Origin: Sphingomonas nostoxanthinifaciens
GTDB lineage: Bacteria > Pseudomonadota > Alphaproteobacteria > Sphingomonadales > Sphingomonadaceae
Reading direction: 5' to 3'
Length of the DNA: 64,000 nt
NCBI RefSeq assembly: GCF_019930585.1
Contig: NZ_CP082839.1
Coordinates: 3,406,001 to 3,470,000 of the forward strand
Part shown: positions 42,473-52,354 of the stretch, one piece after another
How the letters are laid out: every line of letters begins with the position of its first letter
Position numbering within the stretch: the stretch's first letter is position 1
The notes under the pieces: generated by a model
Seen by the model: the letters and a program-made list of their open reading frames with translations, nothing else
Database searches by the model: none
Told to the model about the DNA's origin: nothing
Translations under genes and position numbers: made by a program

Positions 42473-43636
42473 ATGCATATTCATCCGCTCGTCACCGACA
42501 CCGAAACCCTCGCCGCGCTCTGCGCCCGCCTCGCCAAAAGCGACTTCATCGCGGTCGATACCGAGTTCATGCGCGAGAACACCTATTGGCCCGAACTCTG
42601 CCTGGTGCAGATCGCCGATACCAACGAGGCCGCGGCGATCGACCCGCTCGCGCCGGGGCTGGATCTCACGCCGATGCTCGATCTGCTGGTCGACAACGAG
42701 GACGTGCTGAAGGTCGTCCATGCCGGCGGGCAGGACATCGAGATCATCTACAACCTGACCCAGACCACGCCGCACCCGCTGTTCGACACGCAGATCGCCG
42801 CCATGGCGCTGGGGATGGGCGAGCAGGTCGGCTATTCGAACCTGATCGAGAGCATGACCGGCGTGAAGCTCGACAAGGGCGCACGCTTCACCGACTGGAG
42901 CCGCCGTCCGCTCGACAAGCGCCAGATCGATTATGCGATCGGCGACGTGACCCATCTGGTGACGGTCTTCCCGCGCATGCTGGAAAAGCTGCGCAAGACC
43001 GGCCGCGGCGCGTGGCTCGACCAGGAGATGGAGCGCATCTCCGATCCGGCCAATTATGTGAACGACCCCGATCTGGCGTGGCAGCGGGTGAAGGTCGCCA
43101 GCCGCAAGCCCGAGGTGCTCGGCCGACTCAAGGCGATTGCGGGCTTCCGCGAGCGCGAGGCGCGCCGCAAGAACCTGCCGCGCGGCCGCCTCATCAAGGA
43201 CGAGACGATCGCCGATCTCGCGGTCCACCCGCCGCGCGCGCAGGCCGACCTTGCCAAGGTGCGCGGACTCGCGCCGAGCTGGGCCGGCAACGAGATCGGC
43301 GCCCGGCTGATGGGCGCGATCGAAGGGGCCGCCCCGCTGGTCGAGGCCGAAATGCCGCCGCGCGAAGATCGTCGGCCCGGCCTCGGCAAGGAAGGCGCGC
43401 TCGTCGCCGACCTGCTCAAGCTGCTGCTCAAGGTGCGCGCGCGCGACGCCGACGTGGCACCGCGCCTGATCGCACGCGGCGACGAGCTCGACGCGCTCGC
43501 AGCTGGCCAGCGCCAGAATCTGTCGATGATGGAGGGGTGGCGCTTCGACGTGTTCGGCCGCGATGCGCTGGCGCTGGTCGAAGGCCGCCTCGCCTTCAGC
43601 GTGCAGAGCGGCAAGATGGTGATGAGCGAACTCTGA
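42473..43636 (+). CDS. rnd: Ribonuclease D
   Basis: 387 residues. The DEDDy exonuclease motifs are present: VDTEFMREN (DxE), [17 protein letters not shown] with the second aspartate, and [10 protein letters not shown] (YxxxD). An HRDC domain follows ([21 protein letters not shown]). It trims 3' ends of tRNA precursors. It starts at ATG 42473, divergent from aspS, and converges with ppx. Confidence 0.95.
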   Translation: MHIHPLVTDTETLAALCARLAKSDFIAVDTEFMRENTYWPELCLVQIADTNEAAAIDPLAPGLDLTPMLDLLVDNEDVLKVVHAGGQDIEIIYNLTQTTPHPLFDTQIAAMALGMGEQVGYSNLIESMTGVKLDKGARFTDWSRRPLDKRQIDYAIGDVTHLVTVFPRMLEKLRKTGRGAWLDQEMERISDPANYVNDPDLAWQRVKVASRKPEVLGRLKAIAGFREREARRKNLPRGRLIKDETIADLAVHPPRAQADLAKVRGLAPSWAGNEIGARLMGAIEGAAPLVEAEMPPREDRRPGLGKEGALVADLLKLLLKVRARDADVAPRLIARGDELDALAAGQRQNLSMMEGWRFDVFGRDALALVEGRLAFSVQSGKMVMSEL

Positions 43637-43646
43637 CGACCCTAAA

Positions 43647-45143
43647 TCAGGTGTAGAGCAGCGCCTTGCGGCCGAGCGCCTCGGCGAGCGCGCGGTGGCG
43701 GCGCTCGACCGCCTCACCGTAAAGCGCGCGATCGCCGCCCGACAGGCGCAGCACGACCGCATCATCCTCGAGGCTGAGACGACTATTCTCGAGCGGCTCG
43801 GCGATGCCGCCCGACAGGCGCTGGCCGAGACGCATCGCATAGCCCCAACGGCTGGCGGTCGCGCTAAGCTCGGGCCCGATCAGACGGGCGACCATTTCGG
43901 GCACGCTATCGCCGCCGAAATGGGTGAACAGCGCCTGCGCCATCATCGCACGACCCTGCCCGTCGATCCCCACCCAATGACCGTGCAGCGCGGTGTCGAG
44001 ACCGCGTTCGGCGCGGAATTCGGGATGCGCGCGCCAGCCGACATCGGCAAGCAGGCATGTGGCATGGCGGAGCCGCGCGAAGGCCGGCGACTCGTGCGCG
44101 AACAAAGGTGCGATCCAGCGATCGAGCAGGTCGCCATGCTCGGGGAAGCGCCCCTGCCGCACGCCTTCCTCGCGCGTCGCCTCGATCAGCGGATCGCGCG
44201 CCTGGACCGCCGCCGGAAGGCTGCGGTGGAGCAGTCCCTCGCGCAGGCCATAGGCCGAGACGATCAGCGCGGACGGCTTGAGGCGTCGCCCCAGCGCAGC
44301 CAGCAGCATCGCCGCGTCGCCGAGCGCGGGCACGCGCGGGGTGGAGATGCCGGGCACCTCGCGCACGCGCTTGGGATCGAGCTGACCCAGCGCGCGCACC
44401 AGCCGCTGCCCCTCACCCGGCGCCATGGCATAATGATGCACGATCGGCAGCGGATAGCTCGCCAGCGCCATGTGCAGCCGCGCGAGGCTGCGCCACGAGC
44501 CGCCGACCATATAGAGCGGCTTGCCCTCGGCGTTGCCGCTCCAGCCGCTCTTGTCGAGCGCATGGCCCAATGCGCGGTCGAGATCGCGCGCGGTGCGCAG
44601 CTTCATCGCCGCGATCCGCAGCACGCCGAACGGCACCGAGGCGCCATGCTGCACCTGACCATTGCCCACGCGCACCAGCTCAAGGCTGCCACCGCCAAGG
44701 TCGCCGACGATGCCGTCGGCTTCGGGGATCGCCGCGAGCACGCCGTGTCCGGCCAGCGTCGCTTCCTCCGCGCCGGTCAGCAACTCGACCTCGAGGCCGA
44801 TCGTCCCCAGCCGCGCGATGAAATCGGGCCCGTTGCGCGCATCGCGCACGGCCGCCGTCGCGACGGTACGCGGCTGGCGCACGCCCATATCCTCGGCCAG
44901 CCGCTTGAAGCGGGCGAGCGCCACCAAGGCGCGCTCGACCGAGGGCGGGTCGAGCAACCCGGTCTTGCCGAGCCCCTTGCCCAGCCCGGCCATCACCTTC
45001 TCGTTGAACAGGATCGACGGGATCCGCCCCTGTCCTTCGTAGATGACAAGCCGAATCGAATTGGAGCCGATGTCGATAATCGCCACCGGCGCCCGCTCGA
45101 CGTCGGGCGCGTCGGCGCGGCGCAGAAAGGGAATCGCAACCAT
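43647..45143 (-). CDS. ppx: Exopolyphosphatase / Ppx-GppA family phosphatase
   Basis: 498 residues. The actin-like ATPase-fold motifs are clear: AIIDIGSNSIRLVIYEG at the N-terminus, TAAVRDARNGPDF, GDLGGGSLELVRV and the later VGGSWRSLARLH. The C-terminal extension resembles the HD-like regulatory domain of long Ppx forms. It degrades polyphosphate or pppGpp; which one cannot be told from sequence. No ppk gene is in the window. Confidence 0.9.
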   Translation of the reverse strand: MVAIPFLRRADAPDVERAPVAIIDIGSNSIRLVIYEGQGRIPSILFNEKVMAGLGKGLGKTGLLDPPSVERALVALARFKRLAEDMGVRQPRTVATAAVRDARNGPDFIARLGTIGLEVELLTGAEEATLAGHGVLAAIPEADGIVGDLGGGSLELVRVGNGQVQHGASVPFGVLRIAAMKLRTARDLDRALGHALDKSGWSGNAEGKPLYMVGGSWRSLARLHMALASYPLPIVHHYAMAPGEGQRLVRALGQLDPKRVREVPGISTPRVPALGDAAMLLAALGRRLKPSALIVSAYGLREGLLHRSLPAAVQARDPLIEATREEGVRQGRFPEHGDLLDRWIAPLFAHESPAFARLRHATCLLADVGWRAHPEFRAERGLDTALHGHWVGIDGQGRAMMAQALFTHFGGDSVPEMVARLIGPELSATASRWGYAMRLGQRLSGGIAEPLENSRLSLEDDAVVLRLSGGDRALYGEAVERRHRALAEALGRKALLYT

Positions 45144-45193
45144 GCTTGGCGAGGCCTAGCCCGGAACGATCGCGGGCGAAAGCCGAGGATCGC

Positions 45194-46198
45194 CTATTCG
45201 GCGGCGATGCTCTCGCCCGCCGCGATCGGCCCCAGTTCCGCATCCTCTGGCACCGGGAAATCCTGCGCCTGCAGGAAGCGCTCGGCATCCAGCGCCGCCA
45301 TGCAGCCGGTGCCGGCGGCGGTGATCGCCTGACGATAGACCTTGTCCATCACGTCGCCGCACGCGAACACGCCGGGCACGTTGGTGAGCGCGGTGCCGGG
45401 CTTCACCTTGATATAGCCCTCGTCCAGCTCGATCTGGCCGGCGAACAATTCGGTCGAGGGGTGGTGGCCGATCGCGACGAAGCCGCCATCGACGTCGAAC
45501 CGGCTGACCTCGCCGGTCTTCGTGTCCTTGAGATCGATGCCGATCAGCCCCTCGGCGTCCGATCCGCCGACAAAGCGCACCACCTCCTTGTTCCACAGCA
45601 CGTTGATGCCGTGATGCTTGAACAGCCGCTCCTGCAGGATCTTCTCGGCCCGCAGGCTGTCGCGACGGTGGATCAGGGTGACGTCATGGCTGTGGTTGGT
45701 GAGGTAGAGCGCCTCCTCGACCGCGGTATTGCCGCCGCCGATCACCGCCACCTTCTTGCCGCGATAGAAGAAGCCGTCGCAGGTCGCGCAGGCCGAGACA
45801 CCCTTGCCGCCCAGCTCCGCCTCGCCCGGCGCGCCGAGCCACCTGGCCTGCGCGCCCGTCGCGATGACGAGCGTGTCTGCGACGTAGAGCGTGCCGCCGT
45901 CGCCCTTGAGCCGGAACGGCCGCTCGGACAGGTCGACCTCGACGATCGTGTCCCATATCATCTGCGCGCCGACATGTTCGGCCTGCGCCTGCATCTCCTC
46001 CATCAGCCACGGCCCCTGGATGACGTCGCGGAAGCCGGGATAATTCTCGACATCGGTGGTGATGGTGAGCTGGCCGCCGGGCTGGAGCCCCTGCACCACG
46101 ATCGGCGCCATGCCTGCCCGCGCGCCATAGATGGCAGCGGAAAGACCGGCGGGACCGGAGCCGAGGATCAGCATACGGGTGGAATGGACGGCGGTCAT
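45194..46198 (-). CDS. trxB: Thioredoxin reductase
   Basis: 334 residues. An FAD site (ILGSGPAGLSAAIYGARAGM), a redox-active CATC (SACATCDGFFY near residue 140), an NADPH site (VAVIGGGNTAVEEALYL) and the C-terminal FAD motif (GVFACGDVMDKVYRQAITAAGTGC) are all present. It reduces thioredoxin with NADPH. The ATG at 46198 is the family start. It lies upstream of ppx on the same strand. Confidence 0.96.
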   Translation of the reverse strand: MTAVHSTRMLILGSGPAGLSAAIYGARAGMAPIVVQGLQPGGQLTITTDVENYPGFRDVIQGPWLMEEMQAQAEHVGAQMIWDTIVEVDLSERPFRLKGDGGTLYVADTLVIATGAQARWLGAPGEAELGGKGVSACATCDGFFYRGKKVAVIGGGNTAVEEALYLTNHSHDVTLIHRRDSLRAEKILQERLFKHHGINVLWNKEVVRFVGGSDAEGLIGIDLKDTKTGEVSRFDVDGGFVAIGHHPSTELFAGQIELDEGYIKVKPGTALTNVPGVFACGDVMDKVYRQAITAAGTGCMAALDAERFLQAQDFPVPEDAELGPIAAGESIAAE

Positions 46199-46283
46199 AC
46201 GGCAGCTCGCAACGTGGATCGGAGCGACCACAGATAGGTGCGCGACCCGGTGAATGGCAACCGGTCGGCCTGCCGATAACGGC

Positions 46284-46706
46284 TCAGCGCCGCCGGATCA
46301 GGCGATCGATATAGGTCGGGCTCGGCGGTTTGCCGCGCTCCTCATCGCCAATGTCCTCGCATTCCTTCTCGAGGTCCGCGCGGATCTGCTGGATCTCGTG
46401 ATCGGTCTTGTGCTCGATGCCGATGAACTGGCCGCGCGCATCGTCGACCGCGCGGATCAGCTCGTCCAGCTTCGCTTGCATCGCCGCGGCGTCGCGGTTC
46501 TGCGAATTCTGGATCAGGAACACCATCAGGAAGGTGACGATAGTGGTGCCGGTGTTGATGACCAGCTGCCACGTATCGGAATAATGGAAGAGCGGCCCCG
46601 TCACCCCCCACACGATCACGACCAGCAGCGCGAGCATGAACGCGCTCGGCTGGCCGACGAAGCTGGCGATGCGGTTGGCGATCGTCGTGAACAGCCGATC
46701 CATCAT
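46284..46706 (-). CDS. Low-affinity iron permease-family membrane protein
   Basis: 140 residues. Two hydrophobic helices (FMLALLVVIVWGVTGPLF and the LVINTGTTIVTFLMVFLIQ segment) precede the family motif QNSQNRDAAAMQAKLDELIRA and a charged C-terminal coil. This is the PF04120 family named for yeast Fet4-type low-affinity iron permease, but in bacteria the transport role is untested. It begins at 46706, just before a short tandem repeat. Confidence 0.85.
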   Translation of the reverse strand: MMDRLFTTIANRIASFVGQPSAFMLALLVVIVWGVTGPLFHYSDTWQLVINTGTTIVTFLMVFLIQNSQNRDAAAMQAKLDELIRAVDDARGQFIGIEHKTDHEIQQIRADLEKECEDIGDEERGKPPSPTYIDRLIRRR

Positions 46707-46727
46707 GTCCGCCGTTCACCCTTGTCC

Positions 46728-46770
46728 GCGCACATCCTTGTGCGCGCACATCCTTGTGCGCGCGGACGCA
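46728..46770. repeat. Short 16-bp tandem repeat
   Basis: GCGCACATCCTTGT is repeated with period 16 (units ending at 46741 and 46757), and a degenerate third unit follows (GCGCGCGGACGCATCCTT). It lies between the pgk stop and the start of the iron-permease-like gene. Unit number is too low and the spacing too tight for a CRISPR array. Confidence 0.7.
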
Positions 46771-46798
46771 TCCTTAGACAAGCTCGCTGACCAGGGCC

Positions 46799-48007
46799 TT
46801 ACAGCGTCGACGCGGCCTCGAGCGCCTTCACGCCGGGCAATTCCTGGCCCTCCATCCATTCGAGGAAGGCGCCGCCCGCGGTCGACACGTAGGTGAACTG
46901 GTCGCCGACGCCGGCCTGGTTGAGCGCCGCGACCGTATCGCCGCCGCCGGCGACCGAGACGAGCGTGCCGCTCTGGGTGAGCGCCGCCGCAGTCCGCGCC
47001 AGCGCCACCGTCGCCGTATCGAACGGCGGCGTCTCGAACGCACCGAGCGGACCGTTCCAGACGAGCGTGCGGCAGGTCTTGAGCGCATCGGCGAGCGCCT
47101 CGACCGCATTGGGGCCGACATCGAGGATCAGCTCGTCGGCGGCGACCTCGTGCACGTTGATCGTGCGCGTCGGTGGGTTGGCCCTGAACTCCTTCGCCAC
47201 GACGACGTCGTAGGGCAGGTGGACGGTGCAGCCGGCAGCATCGGCCGCGTCGAGGATCGCGAGTGCGGTGTCGGCCAGGTCATGCTCGCACAGCGACTTG
47301 CCGACATCGATGCCGCGCGCCGCGAGGAAGGTGTTGGCCATGCCGCCGCCGATGACGAGGTGATCGACCTTCGCGACCATCTGGCGCAACACGTCGAGCT
47401 TGGTCGAGACCTTGGCCCCACCGACCACCGCGGCGACCGGATGCTCGGGCTTGCCCAAAGCCTTCTCCAGCGCCTCCAGCTCGGCCTGCATCGCGCGGCC
47501 GGCGAACGCCGGCAGCACGTGCGCCAGTCCCTCGGTCGACGCGTGCGCGCGATGCGCGGCCGAGAAGGCGTCGCTGACGTAGACGTCGCCCAGCTCGGCC
47601 AGCGCGGCGACCAGCGCCGGATCGTTCTTCTCCTCGCCCTTGTGGAAGCGGGTATTCTCCAGCAGCGCGATATCACCCGGCTTCAGATCGGCGATCGCGG
47701 CCTTCGCGTCCGGGCCGACGCAATCGTCGACGAACCGCACCTCGCGCCCCAGCACGTCGGACAGCGGCTTCGTCACCAAGGCGAGGCTCATATCGGGATT
47801 GCGCTCGCCCTTCGGCCGGCCGAAATGGGCGAGGATCAGCACGATCGCGCCCTTGTCGGACAGTTCGGCGACGGTCGGCGCGGCAGCGCGCAGGCGCGTG
47901 TCGTCGGTCACGCGCGCGCCATCCATCGGCACGTTGAGATCCTCGCGCACCAGCACGCGCTTGCCCGTGACGTCGCCCATGTCGTCCAGGGTCTTGAAGC
48001 CGCTCAT
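46799..48007 (-). CDS. pgk: Phosphoglycerate kinase
   Basis: 402 residues. The N-terminal domain has [28 protein letters not shown] and the [12 protein letters not shown] basic patch. The C-terminal nucleotide domain has [14 protein letters not shown] and [10 protein letters not shown]. It makes ATP from 1,3-bisphosphoglycerate. It starts at 48007, overlapping the MOSC gene by ATGA, and is downstream of gap on the same strand. Confidence 0.97.
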   Translation of the reverse strand: MSGFKTLDDMGDVTGKRVLVREDLNVPMDGARVTDDTRLRAAAPTVAELSDKGAIVLILAHFGRPKGERNPDMSLALVTKPLSDVLGREVRFVDDCVGPDAKAAIADLKPGDIALLENTRFHKGEEKNDPALVAALAELGDVYVSDAFSAAHRAHASTEGLAHVLPAFAGRAMQAELEALEKALGKPEHPVAAVVGGAKVSTKLDVLRQMVAKVDHLVIGGGMANTFLAARGIDVGKSLCEHDLADTALAILDAADAAGCTVHLPYDVVVAKEFRANPPTRTINVHEVAADELILDVGPNAVEALADALKTCRTLVWNGPLGAFETPPFDTATVALARTAAALTQSGTLVSVAGGGDTVAALNQAGVGDQFTYVSTAGGAFLEWMEGQELPGVKALEAASTL

Positions 48008-48456
48008 CGATCGATCCTCACTTCCATGCCGACCCGGATCGGGCCACTTTCGATCACGCGCGTGGTGACGCCGCCGCGCCATCCGGGCAGCAGCGCCGCC
48101 TTCAGGCCGGGCGCCACCTCCTCCATGCGGCTGCACGGATCGCATTCGCCGGTCACCTCAAGCACGAGGCCCGTATCGAAGACGATGCGCGCGCCCTTGG
48201 TTTCGCGCAGCGCCAGCCCTTCGACCAGCAGGTTCACGCGCCTTTGCTCCCACGGCACGTCCGCGCCGAGATCGGCGAGCGCCGCCGCCCAATCCTCGGC
48301 CGCCATCGCCGTCACCTGGCGCTTGTTGCGGCCGGGCTTGAGGCTGCCACGAAAGTCGCCATGCACCCCTTCGGCGACGGTCACGTCGGCCGCGCCGAGC
48401 GTTTCCATGGCGCCGCGCGGCCGCGCATGGCGCGCGATGCCGAGCAGGCGTCCCAT
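48004..48456 (-). CDS. MOSC domain protein
   Basis: 150 residues with a MOSC (molybdenum-cofactor sulfurase C-terminal) beta-domain: [34 protein letters not shown], and the conserved cysteine in [13 protein letters not shown]. Stand-alone MOSC proteins such as YiiM handle molybdenum cofactor or related sulfur chemistry; this protein's substrate is unknown. It sits between gap and pgk, six bases after gap and overlapping pgk by ATGA, so it is co-expressed with glycolytic genes. Confidence 0.88.
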   Translation of the reverse strand: MGRLLGIARHARPRGAMETLGAADVTVAEGVHGDFRGSLKPGRNKRQVTAMAAEDWAAALADLGADVPWEQRRVNLLVEGLALRETKGARIVFDTGLVLEVTGECDPCSRMEEVAPGLKAALLPGWRGGVTTRVIESGPIRVGMEVRIDR

Positions 48457-48462
48457 CGGGTG

Positions 48463-49473
48463 TTAGAGCAGCTTGCCCATCGCGCCGGCGGTATCGACCA
48501 TCCGGTTCGAGAACCCCCACTCATTGTCGTACCATGAGAGCACGCGGACGAGCTTGCCCTCGAGCACGGTGGTCTCGAGGCTGTCGACCGACGACGAGTG
48601 CGCGTCGCCGTTGAAGTCGATCGAGACGAGCGGCTCGGTCACGAACTGGAGGATACCCTTGAGCGGGCCTTCCTCCGACGCGGCCTTGAGCGCGCCGTTC
48701 ACTTCCTCGACGGTCGTGTCGCGCTTGGGCTGGAAGGTGAGGTCGACCACCGAGACGTTCGGCGTCGGCACGCGGATCGCCGATCCGTCGAGCTTGCCCT
48801 TCAGCTCGGGCAGCACCTCGCCCACCGCGCGCGCCGCACCGGTGGTGGTCGGGATCATCGACATCGCGGCGGCACGCGCGCGGCGCATGTCCTTGTGGAT
48901 CTGGTCGAGGATCTTCTGATCATTGGTGTAGCTGTGGACGGTCGTCATCAGGCCGCGCTCGATACCGACCGCGTCGTTCAGGACCTTGGCGATCGGCGCG
49001 AGGCAGTTGGTGGTGCACGAGGCGTTGGAGACGATATTGTGGTCGGCGGTCAGCTTGTCGTGGTTGACGCCATAGACGACGGTGAGGTCGACGCCCTTGG
49101 CGGGCGCCGAGACCAGCACCTTCTTGGCGCCTGCGATCAGATGCTTGCCCGCCGATTCGCGATCGGTGAAGAAGCCGGTGCATTCCAGCGCGATGTCGAT
49201 CGCGTCGGCAGCGTGCGGCAGCTTGGCCGGATCGCGCTCCGCCGTCACCTTGATGCGCTTGCCGTCGACGACCAGATCGCTGCCCTCGGCGGTGACGGTG
49301 CCGTCCCAGCTACCATGCACGCTATCGCGCTTGAACAGGAGCGCATTCGCCTTGGCATCACCAAGATCGTTGATCGCGACCAGTTCCAGCCCGCATTCGG
49401 GCCGCGCGAGGATCGCGCGTGCCACCAGCCGACCGATGCGCCCGAAGCCGTTGATCGCAACCCGCACCGCCAT
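48463..49473 (-). CDS. gap: Glyceraldehyde-3-phosphate dehydrogenase, type I
   Basis: 336 residues. The Rossmann start ([18 protein letters not shown]), the catalytic cysteine motif [12 protein letters not shown] and the C-terminal [16 protein letters not shown] are present. It oxidises glyceraldehyde-3-phosphate with NAD. It is the first gene of gap-MOSC-pgk. The region 49474-49694 separates it from the divergent zapA group. Confidence 0.97.
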   Translation of the reverse strand: MAVRVAINGFGRIGRLVARAILARPECGLELVAINDLGDAKANALLFKRDSVHGSWDGTVTAEGSDLVVDGKRIKVTAERDPAKLPHAADAIDIALECTGFFTDRESAGKHLIAGAKKVLVSAPAKGVDLTVVYGVNHDKLTADHNIVSNASCTTNCLAPIAKVLNDAVGIERGLMTTVHSYTNDQKILDQIHKDMRRARAAAMSMIPTTTGAARAVGEVLPELKGKLDGSAIRVPTPNVSVVDLTFQPKRDTTVEEVNGALKAASEEGPLKGILQFVTEPLVSIDFNGDAHSSSVDSLETTVLEGKLVRVLSWYDNEWGFSNRMVDTAGAMGKLL

Positions 49474-49694
49474 ATCGATCTCCTTGCGGCCACCCGCTCC
49501 TTACCGGAACATATGGGCGGCGTGATGCGGCGGCTTTCCCCGCCAGGCGGGTCAGCGCGCCAGGAACCGGACCGCCCCCGTGCGACCCCGCACGATTCGA
49601 GCCCGGCAGAATGCGACGTCCTTTGTCGGCTGGGCGGCGAAGCGTCAACCGCGCGGCTTGCGCCCGGGCCGCATGGGTCCCTATCTCGGCAGGC

Positions 49695-49898
49695 ATGACG
49701 CATGAAGCCCTGGACACCGCATTGGCGCGGCTCGATCGCGCCATCGAGCGGATCGAACGCGCCGGCAACGGTCGTGATTTCGCCGGCGCCGAGCTGGCAG
49801 AACGTTACGTGTTGCTCGAGGAACGCCACGGCCTGCTGCGTGATCGCGTGCAGCAGACGATCGAGCGGCTCGACACCCTGATCGGGGGCGGCAGCTGA
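49695..49898 (+). CDS. Small coiled-coil protein upstream of zapA
   Basis: 67 residues, almost entirely heptad-like helix (ALARLDRAIERIERAG, then LEERHGLLRDRVQQTIERLDTLI), so a dimeric coiled coil is expected. No named family is recognised. The stop shares bases with the zapA ATG (TGATG), which suggests translational coupling and perhaps a division-linked role similar in style to ZapB-type coiled coils. That role is inference. Confidence 0.7.
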   Translation: MTHEALDTALARLDRAIERIERAGNGRDFAGAELAERYVLLEERHGLLRDRVQQTIERLDTLIGGGS

Positions 49899-50209
49899 TG
49901 GCGCAGGTGACGCTGACGATCGGCGGCCGCCGCTACGATCTCGCTTGTCGCGATGGTGGCGAGGATCGCTTGCGGATGCTCGGCGCGATGGTCGACGCGC
50001 GCGCGACCGAGGCGGCACGCGCCGTCGGTGACACGAACGAGGCGCGTCAATTGCTGATGGCCGCTTTGCTGCTCGCCGACACGCTGAGCGACGTCGAAGC
50101 GGGGGTCGCCCCGACCGCCGACGATCGCGCCGCCACCGCGATCGATGCGCTGGCGCAGCGGGTCGAATCGATTGCCGAGCGTCTTGAGAAAAGCGACCAG
50201 CGACCCTAG
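49898..50209 (+). CDS. zapA: Cell division protein ZapA
   Basis: 103 residues. The N-terminal domain has VTLTIGGRRYDLAC and EDRLRMLGAMVDARA, and a C-terminal helix (AIDALAQRVESIAERLEKS) serves for tetramer formation. ZapA binds FtsZ and bundles filaments at the division site. It is followed by 6S RNA and 5-FTHF cyclo-ligase, the order conserved across many proteobacteria. Confidence 0.93.
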   Translation: MAQVTLTIGGRRYDLACRDGGEDRLRMLGAMVDARATEAARAVGDTNEARQLLMAALLLADTLSDVEAGVAPTADDRAATAIDALAQRVESIAERLEKSDQRP

Positions 50210-50210
50210 A

Positions 50211-50345
50211 TTGGTTGCCGGTGGGACTGCCCGGTGCGAACCGCTGCGAACATCCCTGAGGCGATCCATCATCCTTGGGGGCTGTCCCTGTCCGGACCCT
50301 GGTCCGGTGCATATGGTCCCCACCTGACGTTTACGGCGTCAGAGG
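50211..50345 (+). ncRNA. ssrS: 6S RNA (ssrS)
   Basis: The stretch between zapA and the 5-FTHF cyclo-ligase gene is where 6S RNA is found in many proteobacteria. A closing stem pairs GGTGGGAC (50222-50229) with GTCCCCACC (50316-50324, one bulged C). A central CCGGAC/GTCCGG hairpin lies inside, between asymmetric bubbles that would mimic an open promoter. A terminal CTGACG/CGTCAG hairpin (50324-50342) follows. 6S RNA binds the housekeeping RNA polymerase in stationary phase. Exact ends are estimates. Confidence 0.75.
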
Positions 50346-50363
50346 ATATTCCGGAAAACGGCC

Positions 50364-50972
50364 ATGGCGGTCCCACCACCCCCACCCCTCTCCCCACTAG
50401 ACGAGAAGCGCACGATCCGCGCCACGCTCCGGGCGTCGCGCGCCGCGCATGTCGCGCGGCTGCGGGACGAAGGCTGTCATGATGCCGCGCATGCCGCTGC
50501 GGCGCATGCCCTGGCACATGTTCCGGCCGGCGCAACGGTCGCGCTGTATCGGTCGCTCGGCGACGAACTCGATCCTGCACCATTTGCGGACCTGCTGATC
50601 GCGGCGGGGCATCGGCTCGCTTTGCCGCATGTCGATCGCGGCGATCCGACCATGCGCTTTCTCGCATGGCATCCCGAGGCGCCGCTGTTCGAGGGCATGT
50701 TCGGCCTTCGCCAGCCTCATGACGCAAGCGAGCCGGTCGTGCCCGACGTGATCGTCACGCCGCTGGTCGGCTTCGATCGCGCTGGCGGCCGCATCGGCCA
50801 GGGCGGTGGCTTCTACGATCGTGCGTTCGCGCTTTTGCCCGGCGCGTTCCGAATCGGCTATGGCTGGTCGGCGCAGGAGATCGCGACCGTGCCACGCGAT
50901 CCGTGGGACATCGCGCTCGACGGAATCGCGACCGAGCGGGAGTGGATCGACGTGACGAAGACCGGGCAATGA
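50364..50972 (+). CDS. 5-formyltetrahydrofolate cyclo-ligase
   Basis: 202 residues. It has the family N-terminus (LDEKRTIRATLRASRAAH), YRSLGDELDPAPFADLLIAAG, the phosphate/substrate-binding PLVGFDRAGGRIGQGGGFYDR and the WDIALDGIATE end. It recycles 5-formyl-THF to 5,10-methenyl-THF. It lies directly after 6S RNA and may be processed from the same transcript. The downstream DUF2842 gene overlaps it by ATGA. Confidence 0.95.
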   Translation: MAVPPPPPLSPLDEKRTIRATLRASRAAHVARLRDEGCHDAAHAAAAHALAHVPAGATVALYRSLGDELDPAPFADLLIAAGHRLALPHVDRGDPTMRFLAWHPEAPLFEGMFGLRQPHDASEPVVPDVIVTPLVGFDRAGGRIGQGGGFYDRAFALLPGAFRIGYGWSAQEIATVPRDPWDIALDGIATEREWIDVTKTGQ

Positions 50973-51193
50973 CACCCAGTTGGCGCAAGCCGGTCGGCAT
51001 GCTGCTGATCCTGCTGTTGATTGCGATATGGGCAGGGCTGGTCGTCAGCCAGAGCCAACGGATCGCGACGCTGCCGGGCCTTCTCCAGGCGCTGGTTTAT
51101 GCTGTCGCAGGCATCGTCTGGATCACTCCGCTGAAGCCATTGCTGAGGTGGATGGAAATCGGTCCAAAACGGATGCGAAATGACAGACCTTAG
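50969..51193 (+). CDS. DUF2842 family small membrane protein
   Basis: 74 residues with two hydrophobic helices (MLLILLLIAIWAGLVV and LLQALVYAVAGIVWITPL) and a conserved WRKPVG-type N-terminus plus PLLRWME end, matching the DUF2842 family of alphaproteobacteria. No function is known. Its ATG overlaps the upstream stop, so it is translationally coupled to the folate enzyme. Confidence 0.85.
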   Translation: MTPSWRKPVGMLLILLLIAIWAGLVVSQSQRIATLPGLLQALVYAVAGIVWITPLKPLLRWMEIGPKRMRNDRP

Positions 51194-51272
51194 TCGAATA
51201 TTTTCAGCGCCGTACATCTTTCTAAACGCGATGCTCACCGTCCTTTAACCGGCGGCTGATAACGGTTGCGTC

Positions 51273-52283
51273 ATGACGAGCCCGGCCCAACACGATCGGT
51301 GGAGTTGTCTCTTCGACGACATCCGGCAGGTTCTGCTAGAGAACCGGCTGGAGCCGACTCCGACCAATTATGGTCTCGCGCATCATTATCTGACCGCCGA
51401 CGACGCGACGTTCAACAGCGCGGTTGACCGCGCCACGGCGCACGGTGGCCTATCGGCCGCCGCCGCCGCGGCGTTGATGGCCGAACGCAATGTCGAGCTG
51501 TCCGCCGCCGACCTGCAGGGGATGGCGAAGGAAGCGCAGGAGCGTCTCGAAGAAGTCGAGGTGATCCTGCTCGGCTCGCGCGAGGCGCATCAGGATTATG
51601 GCAGCACGCTGGCGACCAATGCCGCCGAACTGGCAGCGGGCGCGGCTGCCGGACCGCTGGTCAGCTCGCTCCTCGACGTCACCCAGTCGATGATCGACAA
51701 GACGCAGGCGATCGAGGACCAGCTGCGGACCGCGTGCGAAGAGATACGCGAATTGCGCGAGAGCCTGGCCGAGGCGCAGGATGCCGCCAACCGCGACGCG
51801 CTGACCGGCCTGCCCAACCGCCGCGCGCTCGACGCCCGCCTCGCCGCCGCATCGGATGCCGCCCGCCGCACGGGCCGCCCGTTCAGCATCGCCATCTGCG
51901 ACATCGATCATTTCAAGGCGGTCAACGATCGCTTCGGCCACCAGATCGGCGACGAGGTCATCAAGTTCGTCGCGACCAGCCTGTCCAACGGCGCCAGCGA
52001 ACGGCTGTTTGCCGCGCGTTATGGCGGCGAGGAATTCGTCGTGCTGTTCGAGGGTGCCGACGCGGCCAGCGCCAGCCGCGAGGTCGACCGCATCCGTGCG
52101 ACGATCGGAAAGCGCGACCTGCGGGTCAATGCGACCGGCCAGTCGCTCGGGCGCCTGACCTTTTCGGCCGGCGTCGCGCAGCTCGCGGCGATGGAGGGCG
52201 GCGCATCGGCCATGCTGAAGCGCGCCGACGTGGCGCTGTACGAAGCCAAGCGCGCCGGACGGAACCGCGTGATGGTCGGCTGA
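51273..52283 (+). CDS. GGDEF-domain diguanylate cyclase
   Basis: 336 residues, soluble. A helical N-terminal region (residues ~1-165) with coiled-coil stretches (IEDQLRTACEEIRELRESLAEAQ) feeds into a GGDEF domain with DALTGLPNRRALDARL, CDIDHFKAVND and the active-site GGEEF at 251-255. An RxxD inhibitory site is not seen in its usual place, so product feedback is likely absent. It should make cyclic di-GMP; no EAL domain is attached. Confidence 0.92.
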   Translation: MTSPAQHDRWSCLFDDIRQVLLENRLEPTPTNYGLAHHYLTADDATFNSAVDRATAHGGLSAAAAAALMAERNVELSAADLQGMAKEAQERLEEVEVILLGSREAHQDYGSTLATNAAELAAGAAAGPLVSSLLDVTQSMIDKTQAIEDQLRTACEEIRELRESLAEAQDAANRDALTGLPNRRALDARLAAASDAARRTGRPFSIAICDIDHFKAVNDRFGHQIGDEVIKFVATSLSNGASERLFAARYGGEEFVVLFEGADAASASREVDRIRATIGKRDLRVNATGQSLGRLTFSAGVAQLAAMEGGASAMLKRADVALYEAKRAGRNRVMVG

Positions 52284-52354
52284 CGTCGCCACATCGCGCG
52301 GAACCTCACCGCGCGCCGGACGCTCCCAACGCGCAACGAGCGACGGAGCATTCC

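Noticed and set aside
46284-46706. Confirmed iron transporter
   Set aside because: Only the family name suggests iron; no metal site or regulatory Fur box was recognised.
46728-46770. CRISPR array
   Set aside because: Only two to three units, no spacers and no cas genes.
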